Shown here: piece after piece, positions 54,901-61,406 of the stretch
Position numbering within the stretch: the first letter of the stretch is position 1
Layout of the letters: the number at the start of each line of letters is the position of its first letter
Assembly: GCA_014238905.1 (NCBI GenBank)
Contig: JABAAE010000013.1
Span: forward strand, 62,001-126,000
From: Planctomycetota bacterium
Lineage (GTDB): Bacteria > Planctomycetota > Planctomycetia > Pirellulales > Pirellulaceae
Length of the DNA: 64,000 bases
Direction: 5' to 3'
The notes under the pieces: generated by a model
Told to the model about the DNA's origin: nothing
What the model saw: the letters and a program-made list of their open reading frames with translations, nothing else
The model's database searches: none
Position numbers and translations under genes: made by a program

Positions 54901-55029
54901 GCGCTCGGGTTGGGCCTGGGATTTTTCAATGGTGCCATCAATCAACGGAATGGCGAACGCTGAATACAAAAAGTAGGCAGCGATGGCAGCAGAGAATCCG
55001 GTAATAAATCGAACGGACGATTTGATCAT
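51967..55029 (-). CDS. OstA/LptA-LptC-like periplasmic protein
   Basis: A 1020-residue protein with an N-terminal membrane anchor (about residues 6-30, as in LptC). The rest is rich in short beta strands in the OstA pattern: a transformation of a 'gene product' layer such as VHVEQMHAKEMHDHLYCDRLELDFA, HCKKQVIVRDGTYQFSAPEMQYQLTLNN, LHGNANIVFRGEQNFACDELHFWIW and VGNTEIEGKKFRAIASQLTYTEQNENILLEG. Proteins with this fold carry lipopolysaccharide from inner to outer membrane. The gene directly follows kdsC (24-bp gap), as lptC/lptA follow kdsC in proteobacteria. It is several times longer than LptA (about 185) and LptC (about 190), so it may span the periplasm alone. The assignment rests on pattern and context, not alignment. 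Confidence 0.68.
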   Translation of the reverse strand: MIKSSVRFITGFSAAIAAYFLYSAFAIPLIDGTIEKSQAQPERTQPASNDRYSQLITSHFAEDDWIRGRCKILDAQQSILFFKEARQLEDGNWEVKPFTMFLNPEGALSRNTANSEDAEKPIILRTEEGAFIKFEDGTSPNSPGGKFTGARMPGKVEVIREESSPGAGDRIEFITRNIQMDNKQILAVNPVQFRYGKHHGKGHNLTIQLNPMSKKKNERLPLVRNLKTVELAHLDQLWLEVGPDDVDQPSGNLRQNQAKRSTNVALAGKPSPTAKKPKNQLISSATQAPVKVTCTGPFRLDFGKSQMVLFDQVHVEQMHAKEMHDHLYCDRLELDFAIRKEATTESGKIQFRDLRAIGQPARLLVDSRNAYAQAEVIHYKIRKRIVHCKKQVIVRDGTYQFSAPEMQYQLTLNNQLGTGWATGPGEVIGNPDDPNNNFRASWNSEFNIQPHEGKKAISLHGNANIVFRGEQNFACDELHFWIWEKRRRGNRPVWDFFPAQLLGRAGVTMDAPDFAGNVDEIRVFWPLPIRSLPRGPANRSPQSKSTRNQHPKSQPTHLVSHPTEPPQPSTKSIVESKLSVQGKIAIARLNRENLLKSFRVEQQVIAKSIDLTPLHEGQSARQSLEIVGDLLQVDATKVKDSYKFEVSGNPAHIDSDGIRFSSKSLAIDQSNNLAWTDEPGEVLISPEVQAEQRLFGPQPSTKITWNKRLEFDGSVIRLTDRVRFSGLNYLQSGEQVEFEGKTFQLAAQTNQRVNFRRSETGKSPGQQQSSTQTPIQIVELALLNDAYIRTVTRESINVIKSIDEIQATEINVRIDSGDSRAIGPGNIRSIREGDPQPTPGAQVAAKMGNDDSVLSYLQIAFAGQIIGNIKQRNATVNDQVRCVYGPAENWETRYDPDATAISGDEIYLNCSQLKLNQWQPVGRKKPVVEIAAVGNTEIEGKKFRAIASQLTYTEQNENILLEGLRRENAKIWFRKNDKQPWQYGEAKRFRYQRSTSEIIGSEEVKEMRFLQFEAPQRRRK

Positions 55030-55053
55030 GACAGTGTCGTTGAGATCTCCCTT

Positions 55054-55593
55054 TCAACCATTGGAGAATGAGCTCAGTAGAGTGTTCCAGAGCCCTTTGG
55101 TTTTCAGCAAAAGTTCAACCAATTCCCGTAAAGCCCCTCCACCGCCGTTCTGTTGCGTCTGAAAAACTGCCGCTGCCTGTATCTCGGGGGCGGCATCGGC
55201 AACCGTTGCACCCAGACCAACAGCCTCAATGGCAGCCAGGTCATGGAGGTCATCACCGATGTAGCAGACATTTTCTAATGCCAGCCCCAAGCTTTGTGTG
55301 ATTTCCCGGATGGCTTTTAACTTGTCAGATCGCTTCTGGAGTAGAAAATCTACACCGAGTTCGTCCCCGCGTCTGGCAACACATTCTGATTCTCTGGCGG
55401 TGATCAGCCCAAATGAAAAATCACATTGCCTCCAAAGTTTGATCGCCAAACCATCGCGTACGTGAAACGCCTTGGACTCATGGCCGTCAGAAGAATAAAT
55501 CAGTTTGCCATCGGTGAGGACTCCATCCACATCTGACAAAAGCACCTGAATGGGCTCCGCTCGGGATTCAAATTGAGCTTGATCGAGAATCAT
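55054..55593 (-). CDS. kdsC: 3-deoxy-D-manno-octulosonate 8-phosphate phosphatase
   Basis: A 179-residue capless HAD phosphatase that makes free Kdo for lipopolysaccharide. Motif I is LSDVDGVLTDG (Asp21, Asp23), followed by the family's IYSSDGHESKAFHVRDGLAIK; motif II is LITARES; motif IV is YIGDDLHDLAAI. Length matches KdsC (about 185). It lies 24 bp upstream of the OstA-like gene, so both serve the outer leaflet lipid. The reading of the family is strong since the substrate-loop HVRDGLAIK is specific. Confidence 0.93.
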   Translation of the reverse strand: MILDQAQFESRAEPIQVLLSDVDGVLTDGKLIYSSDGHESKAFHVRDGLAIKLWRQCDFSFGLITARESECVARRGDELGVDFLLQKRSDKLKAIREITQSLGLALENVCYIGDDLHDLAAIEAVGLGATVADAAPEIQAAAVFQTQQNGGGGALRELVELLLKTKGLWNTLLSSFSNG

Positions 55594-55979
55594 CGTTTTG
55601 AGGAGTAGGAATGGGTTTGAGTTCTCCGAGCGGGAATTCTAGTTGTTGGTGGATTTAACAGCAATCCAAACCTGATGCTGGCAACGCTAGCAAAAATTCT
55701 GATAGGTCACCGGATCTTCACTTTTTTCAGTTTGCCCGGTTTGCGATTCCGGTCAAAGTGAATAGAGTTGGAGGACGATGGTTAGAAGAGAACCGAGTGG
55801 TTCGGATTAAAATGGTTGACTGATGCCAAGGTGGGCTCGATCGAGTGCGTTCTTGGTGAGACAATCATAGACAGGGACGCTTGATATGCGAAAATCAGCG
55901 TCACAAATAGGGTCGAACAAATTACCATCAGACTCTTACGTTGAAATGTTTCCATTATTTTTCTGAAGTTGAATGACGG
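55594..55979. other. Divergent intergenic region with a possible small gene
   Basis: A 386-bp gap between kdsC (minus) and the SprT-like gene (plus). Apart from the small minus-strand frame listed separately I see no gene, repeat or strong hairpin. Confidence 0.4.
55782..55955 (-). CDS. Possible small exported peptide
   Basis: A 57-codon frame starting at the ATG at 55953-55955. It begins METFQRKSLMVICSTLFVTLIFA, a plausible signal peptide or membrane anchor, and ends in a short polar tail. No ribosome site is evident and no family is recognised. It is divergent from the SprT-like gene by 24 bp. It could be chance. Confidence 0.3.
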   Translation of the reverse strand: METFQRKSLMVICSTLFVTLIFAYQASLSMIVSPRTHSIEPTLASVNHFNPNHSVLF

Positions 55980-56771
55980 ATGCAGAAAATTCAGAATATC
56001 AAGGAATTGACGGATTCGGCCTGGAAGCCAGCGCAATTCAAAAAAGCTGCAGCACAGATCTACTGGGAGATGCTACAAGAGTCCAACAGCCTTCGACGCG
56101 GTAATTTCGCACGAATCGATACTCGCGATATCGAAGGCCTTTTTGATCGTTACGATGAGAAGTTTTTTCAGGGCTGCCTGCGGGACGCTTTGAGTTCGCT
56201 TTCACATCCTTTAACATTCCGCCTCTCCGGAAGAATGACGCGGGCAGGTGGAAAAACGACTCGCGAAGAGAGTTGGCAGGGCCGCCGTCTATTGACCCGA
56301 AATTACGAAATCGCAATTTCAACCACTCTACTGTTCCAGACGTTTAAGGAAGATCAATCGCGTGCGATTGTGACCGGTGTTCCATGCATGGATCGCCTTC
56401 AGGCATTACAGCGAATCATGGAGCATGAGATTATTCATCTTGTTGAAATGATGGTCTGGTATCATTCGGACTGTTTTCGGAAACGATTCAAATCGATTAC
56501 TGCCCGACTGTTTGGGCATACCGAGTCGACCCATCAATTAACGACCGTAGACCAACGAGCCATGGAGCAGTTTGGCATTCAGCCAGGGGACATCGTTGGA
56601 TTTCAGCACGACCGGCAGTGGTTGACCGGGCAAGTGAATCGGATTACCAAGCGAGCGACGGTGTTGGTAGAAAATGCCAAGGGTGAACTTTTTGACGATG
56701 GTAAACATTACCTAACGTTTTATGTTCCCATTCAGGGCCTTCGACCTTTGAATCGCAGGACTGCCTCCTGA
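55980..56771 (+). CDS. SprT-like zinc metalloprotease
   Basis: A 263-residue protein. The zinc motif is H149-E-I-I-H153 with a likely third ligand at His162 (WYHSDCFRKRF), as in SprT/Spartan. Upstream is the family pattern LFDRYDEKFFQGCL and a RMTRAGGKTTRE segment. The C-terminal 70 residues (IQPGDIVGFQHDRQWLTGQVNRITKRATVLVE) look like an SH3/KOW-type barrel. Members cut DNA-protein crosslinks in eukaryotes; the bacterial role is unsettled. The gene is alone and divergent from kdsC. Confidence 0.8.
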   Translation: MQKIQNIKELTDSAWKPAQFKKAAAQIYWEMLQESNSLRRGNFARIDTRDIEGLFDRYDEKFFQGCLRDALSSLSHPLTFRLSGRMTRAGGKTTREESWQGRRLLTRNYEIAISTTLLFQTFKEDQSRAIVTGVPCMDRLQALQRIMEHEIIHLVEMMVWYHSDCFRKRFKSITARLFGHTESTHQLTTVDQRAMEQFGIQPGDIVGFQHDRQWLTGQVNRITKRATVLVENAKGELFDDGKHYLTFYVPIQGLRPLNRRTAS

Positions 56772-57029
56772 GCTTTGCGGGGTCAAGCGATTTGCCGTTA
56801 GATGATCTGGACGGACAGGTTTCTAATCTGCTGTATTGGTGTCCCAGTCTATTTTGTTTGCTAGGAGAAAAGGAGTTTTTCCAGCTGGGAATTTGTTCCC
56901 GATTTTTGCGCCGAATGATAGGTTGAGAGTCCGCCGTTGGTTTTCGCAGTCGGCACCACTTCTATCGCAATCAAAGATGGTCCAGCTTGGTAGAACAAGC
57001 CAACAAACAATGGCAGCATCCCTGGGATG

Positions 57030-60005
57030 CTATTCAATCCCGGTTGGAGAGCGAGATCTGCAAAAGTATCCTCCGACGACCGCGATGACCAACCCGGAAA
57101 TCAGGGATAGATTTTCTGGGCTAAGAATCCAAAATCCGTCTTCAGGAAAAAGATTAAGATTGGAGCCAAGAATTGCGAGAGCACCACCGGCGGCTATCGG
57201 AATCGTGAGGAGCCAGCCTGGAATGAGGGCTGAGATAATAAAAATCAAACCGACAAATCCATGGTTGACGTTATTCAGTAATCCGAGGACCGATTCCGGA
57301 AGAAATGCAAAGCCGACCGGTTTGGTCTTTTCCTCGGGACTGTCACCTATATTGTCGGAAAAGACAATACTCAAGGAACCAGAAATTGACTCGGCTTGGC
57401 GTAGTGATTCGATTTTCCCATTTTTTTGCAGCCACCACAGGCACAGACCAAAAAGGAGGATGCCCACGAGAAATCTGGCTCTGGGGCCAATGAAAAAGTT
57501 GACACTACCATGAAATCGCTCTGCCAATGTGATCTTTGGCCCGCGATTTTTCAGCCGATCATCGAGGTTTCGGGAGAGATTCGAAAGTGTGGGTTGGGGT
57601 TGTTCGGTTGTTTGGACGACGGTGGCTTTTGCACCGGCTGCCGACTGTGATTTATGGGCTAGGTGCGATTGGCTTTGCTTCCATGCATCGGCATTTTCGG
57701 TCATCAATTTGGCAATGTGCCGAGCACGTATTTTTGCATCCGCTTTTTCAACACCCTGCGCCAACAGTTTGTGCATTTCCACCTTTTCAAAGTGTCGAAT
57801 CTGCCTTGCCTGGTCCCGGATTTCAAAACGGTTGTTGATGGCGCGGATCAGGGGATCTCGCCACCAACGGAACATCTTGCGCCGTTTGCCGGATTCTCCC
57901 TTCAGCCAGTTTCTAGCGGAAATTTTTGCCTTGTATCCAAAGAGTTCCTCGAAAAATTCTTCCCATTGGTTACCGCTGAATTTACAGACAAATTGTCGTA
58001 GAAGATCTTCGTTCAATCCTCTTAACCTCAGAACACGAAACAGTTTTTCTGCTTCAGCGACGGCGGTCTTTCTTTTGACGGCAAGGGTTTTATCCAGTCC
58101 AAAGTAGATGCCGGCGGCCAAAACTGGACCGGCAAGCAAGAGCGTTACCCAGGATCCCAAGACCAGTGTGACCAAACTAACAGCGACCAGAGCGGTGATC
58201 CCCATCGTGATCCAGTCCCACATGCGATTGCTGAACAGGTAATCTCGGGTGCGACTGAAGAGATGAGTTTTCTCGAAGAATCCCCGAATCAGAAAATAGC
58301 TGATACCGGTTGATGCAACTGTCGCTGCCAAGGCCAGGAAAATAGACCGCTCGAAGAAAAAACAGGTCAGAAGGAGGAATCCAGCCAAGCCCATTGCGAC
58401 CTGCAGGACAGATTTGCGAATACCCACCAATCGGTTGGTATTAAAATCATTGACGCTTTTTTCGAGAATTTCGACGTGTCGCTCACTGGGAGAAAAAGCT
58501 CCTGTGCTGGAAACACCTAAAAACTCTTCCAGATTGCTGATGAGGACTCCCATATCCGGATATCGATTTTTGGGGTCTTTTGCAATCATCCGCTCCAAAA
58601 TGGAACTGATTTTTTTGGGGATGTCTTTAACAATTAATTCGGGCGGAATGGCTTGCTCAGAGGTGATCTTGGTGACGATTTCTTTTGCCGTGCGACCATC
58701 AAAGGGGAGCTTGCCAGTCACCATGACGTAAAATGTGCATCCTAGCGAGTAGATGTCGGCACGTTGGTCAACGGTAGATGACCGTTTCCACTGTTCGGGC
58801 GCCATGTAAGTTGGTGTCCCAACAGAGACTCCGGCCTGGGTGATTTGTGGATTAAAATTGTCCGTTCTGCTACTAGTGTAGGACTGAGTCATTTCCTCAT
58901 CCAAAGGGGCATCCTCCAGTTTGACCAGCCCTAGATCGGCTACTTTGATGATTCCATGTTCATCAAGCATCAGGTTGCCGGGCTTGACATCCCGGTGAAC
59001 CATGCCTTGATCGTGAGCAAACTTTAAACCTCGAGCCGCCTGTAGAACGTAACCAGCCGCGGTATCACAATCGATTCGCCTCTGCCTTCTGATAAGGCCG
59101 CTGAGAGATTCGCCCTTGACCAATTCCATGCTGAAAAAGTGAATATCGTCTTGAGAGCCGATGTCATAAATCTGAACAACGTTGTGATGGACCAATTGCG
59201 CTGCAGCAAAAGCTTCCCTGACGAACCGGGACACAAATGACGCGTTTTTTGTAAGGCTGGGTTTGAGAACCTTGATCGCAACATCTCGATCTAGGGATAG
59301 CTGTGTGGCAAGGTAAACGGTGCCCATGCCTCCTTTACCGAGCTGTTTACCCAGCTTGAACCCACCCAGCCGTTTGGGGATTTTTAATCCGTCGTCATGC
59401 TCAGAAGAGGTTTCCGTATCGGGATTTCGGGCGGACTGTTGGGTGACCTGTTCCTCGACCGCTACGGTTTCAAATCCCTGCGTGACTTCGACCCCGGAGA
59501 TCGGGTCAGCGGATGTTGCCACCGAGTCCTGAGCCAGAGGTTTGCGTGGGGGAGATCCATCATTTGCGCTGGATCCATCATTTGCGCTGGATCCATCATT
59601 TGTGCTGGATCCAGCGTTAGGTGCAGGCGCGGCAGGACCACTTGGTCCGGTTTGAGGCGAATTAACCTCCTTGGTGTTACTGTCGGTTAACTGCTGGGTA
59701 TGTTGATTAGTCAACGAATCCGCAGGTTGACCTGTCGATTTGCCGGGCGAAGATTGGTTGGGCGAAGATTGGTTGGGCGAAGATTGGTTGGGCGAAGATT
59801 GGTTGGGCGAAGATTGGTTGGGCGAAGATTGGTTGGGCGGAATGGTTTGTGAAGGCGAGGGCGGTCGTTTGACCTGAATTTTTCCCGCATTATCGATCAC
59901 CAAAATGTATGCCTTCTGGCATTTTGGACATTTCGGGTTAAAACGACCAGCCTTGGGATTATTGATCTTTGTCTGGTGTTGGCAATGTGGACAACTAAAA
60001 TTCAC
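57030..60005 (-). CDS. Large zinc-ribbon Ser/Thr protein kinase with membrane tail
   Basis: A 991-residue kinase. A zinc ribbon opens it (Cys5, Cys8, Cys26, Cys29), then a disordered linker with six NQSSP repeats (58-87) and three SSANDG repeats (about 133-151). The kinase domain starts near 216 with QLGKGGMGTVY, Lys245 in VAIKVL, HRDVKPGN (337-344) and DLG (357-359). Beyond residue 520 come two blocks of membrane helices (about 525-565 and 590-640), a basic cytoplasmic-type stretch, and more helices near 860 and 915-990. The membrane tail could be a sensor. Target unknown. It is divergent from moeA by 128 bp. Confidence 0.9.
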   Translation of the reverse strand: MNFSCPHCQHQTKINNPKAGRFNPKCPKCQKAYILVIDNAGKIQVKRPPSPSQTIPPNQSSPNQSSPNQSSPNQSSPNQSSPNQSSPGKSTGQPADSLTNQHTQQLTDSNTKEVNSPQTGPSGPAAPAPNAGSSTNDGSSANDGSSANDGSPPRKPLAQDSVATSADPISGVEVTQGFETVAVEEQVTQQSARNPDTETSSEHDDGLKIPKRLGGFKLGKQLGKGGMGTVYLATQLSLDRDVAIKVLKPSLTKNASFVSRFVREAFAAAQLVHHNVVQIYDIGSQDDIHFFSMELVKGESLSGLIRRQRRIDCDTAAGYVLQAARGLKFAHDQGMVHRDVKPGNLMLDEHGIIKVADLGLVKLEDAPLDEEMTQSYTSSRTDNFNPQITQAGVSVGTPTYMAPEQWKRSSTVDQRADIYSLGCTFYVMVTGKLPFDGRTAKEIVTKITSEQAIPPELIVKDIPKKISSILERMIAKDPKNRYPDMGVLISNLEEFLGVSSTGAFSPSERHVEILEKSVNDFNTNRLVGIRKSVLQVAMGLAGFLLLTCFFFERSIFLALAATVASTGISYFLIRGFFEKTHLFSRTRDYLFSNRMWDWITMGITALVAVSLVTLVLGSWVTLLLAGPVLAAGIYFGLDKTLAVKRKTAVAEAEKLFRVLRLRGLNEDLLRQFVCKFSGNQWEEFFEELFGYKAKISARNWLKGESGKRRKMFRWWRDPLIRAINNRFEIRDQARQIRHFEKVEMHKLLAQGVEKADAKIRARHIAKLMTENADAWKQSQSHLAHKSQSAAGAKATVVQTTEQPQPTLSNLSRNLDDRLKNRGPKITLAERFHGSVNFFIGPRARFLVGILLFGLCLWWLQKNGKIESLRQAESISGSLSIVFSDNIGDSPEEKTKPVGFAFLPESVLGLLNNVNHGFVGLIFIISALIPGWLLTIPIAAGGALAILGSNLNLFPEDGFWILSPENLSLISGLVIAVVGGYFCRSRSPTGIE
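59554..59607 (-). repeat. 3 x 18-bp in-frame repeat in the kinase linker
   Basis: Units GATCCATCATTTGCGCTG at 59554-59571 and 59572-59589, and GATCCATCATTTGTGCTG at 59590-59607. They encode a six-residue period (SANDGS or STNDGS). The period preserves the reading frame. Confidence 0.9.
59746..59835 (-). repeat. 6 x 15-bp in-frame repeat in the kinase linker
   Basis: Six perfect copies of GGCGAAGATTGGTTG at 59746-59835, encoding NQSSP six times. No substitution separates the copies, so the array arose recently or is kept even by recombination. Confidence 0.97.
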
Positions 60006-60133
60006 AACTGGGATCTTTGAGATGTTAAGTGTTTTTGGCGAAAATCCTTCTCTAAAATTCCATAGGTCTTGTTATATCATGGTTGGTTTTCTACTTCCAT
60101 GTTCTTGTATTTTGATGAAATGAAGAGAATAAG

Positions 60134-61363
60134 ATGAATCAAGATGTTCGAATGAGGGGTTTTGCGACCCGAACAGATGTTAACCACGCGATTCAGTGGG
60201 TGGATGGCCATTCGTCTCTTTCTTCGGTGGAGTCCATTTCCTTGCTGAATTCTGCTGGCAGGGTGCTTGCCGATACTGTTTCCAGTGCGGTCGATGTTCC
60301 CGGGTTTCGCCGGGCGATGATGGATGGTTTCGCGGTACGGGCTCAGGATGTGTTGGGTGCAGGATCCTATAATCCGATCGAACTGGAAGTCGTTGGTGAA
60401 ATACTGCCGGGTGAAAACGGTCAATTTCAGGTTGGACCTCGACAGGCTGTGCGGGTAATGACTGGAGCAGAGGTGCCTGCGTCGACTGATGCCGTTGTTC
60501 CCGTCGAATCGACGGAATTCGATGCCGATCATCAAGGTCGAGTCTTGATTCTTTCATCGATCCCTCAACAAAAAAATGTGGCCAAGATTGGTGAGGACGT
60601 TGCCGTGGGTGAAGGCGTCTTGAGTAACGGCCGCCGTTTGCGACCCCAGGATGTTGGGGTATTGGCGTCGATAGGGATTGCGGCTGTCGAGGTGTATCGC
60701 AAACCGCGGGTGCGCATTATTGTCACCGGCAACGAGTTGTTGCCGCCTGGATCTTGTCCCCAAGGGGTGCAGATTGTGGATTCCAATAGCCCCATGCTGC
60801 AGGCGTTGATTGAACGGGATGGCGGGGAGGTGATCCATCCGGGAATTATTCGTGATGACCCGAATCAAATCCTGATGGCCATGCAGGATGCTTGCGATGT
60901 TCTGCTGGTTTCTGGAGGATCGAGTACTGGTCGTGAGGATTTTGCACCGGGTATCCTGAGGAAGCATGGCGAGCTACCGATCCACGGGATTGCGATGCGA
61001 CCCAGTAGCCCTGCTGGCATGGGGATCATGGGCAACCGCCCGGTCTTCCTTTTGCCTGGCAACCCGGTTTCCTGCCTTTGTGCCTATGATTTTTTTGCAG
61101 GAAGATGCATCCGAAGAATGGCAGGGCGGTCTGGCGATTGGCCCTATTCCTCTGAGTGTCTACCCCTTTCGTCTAAATTGGTTTCGGTAGTAGGCCGCAC
61201 TGATTACGCCCGCGTCCAGATTACGGAAAACGGAGTTCGACCGATTGCGATCAGCGGCGCGTCTATTTTGAGCTCGACTACCAAGGCCGATGGTTTTTGC
61301 ATTATTCCTGCTGACAGCGAGGGATATGCTGCGGGGACCGAAATTGAGGTTTATCTTTATTGA
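60134..61363 (+). CDS. moeA: Molybdopterin molybdenumtransferase
   Basis: A 409-residue enzyme that inserts molybdate into molybdopterin. Motifs in order: VPGFRRAMMDGFAV, MTGAEVPASTDAVVPVE, VDSNSPMLQALI, VSGGSSTGREDF and FLLPGNPVSCL. The C-terminal MoeA domain IV ends the protein at a stop duplicated in a 16-bp repeat. The start has GAAGAG before it. No other molybdenum-cofactor gene is adjacent. Its stop lies 43 bp from the stop of the convergent LplT-Aas-like gene. Confidence 0.95.
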   Translation: MNQDVRMRGFATRTDVNHAIQWVDGHSSLSSVESISLLNSAGRVLADTVSSAVDVPGFRRAMMDGFAVRAQDVLGAGSYNPIELEVVGEILPGENGQFQVGPRQAVRVMTGAEVPASTDAVVPVESTEFDADHQGRVLILSSIPQQKNVAKIGEDVAVGEGVLSNGRRLRPQDVGVLASIGIAAVEVYRKPRVRIIVTGNELLPPGSCPQGVQIVDSNSPMLQALIERDGGEVIHPGIIRDDPNQILMAMQDACDVLLVSGGSSTGREDFAPGILRKHGELPIHGIAMRPSSPAGMGIMGNRPVFLLPGNPVSCLCAYDFFAGRCIRRMAGRSGDWPYSSECLPLSSKLVSVVGRTDYARVQITENGVRPIAISGASILSSTTKADGFCIIPADSEGYAAGTEIEVYLY

Positions 61364-61374
61364 GGTTTATCTTT
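61343..61374 (+). repeat. 2 x 16-bp tandem repeat across the moeA stop
   Basis: ATTGAGGTTTATCTTT occurs at 61343-61358 and 61359-61374. The moeA stop TGA (61361-61363) lies in the second copy, which is shifted by one base relative to the reading frame of the first. A duplication here would have created or shifted the stop. Confidence 0.92.
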
Positions 61375-61406
61375 ACGATGGCCAGATGACCTAGACGTTG
61401 AAGCTG

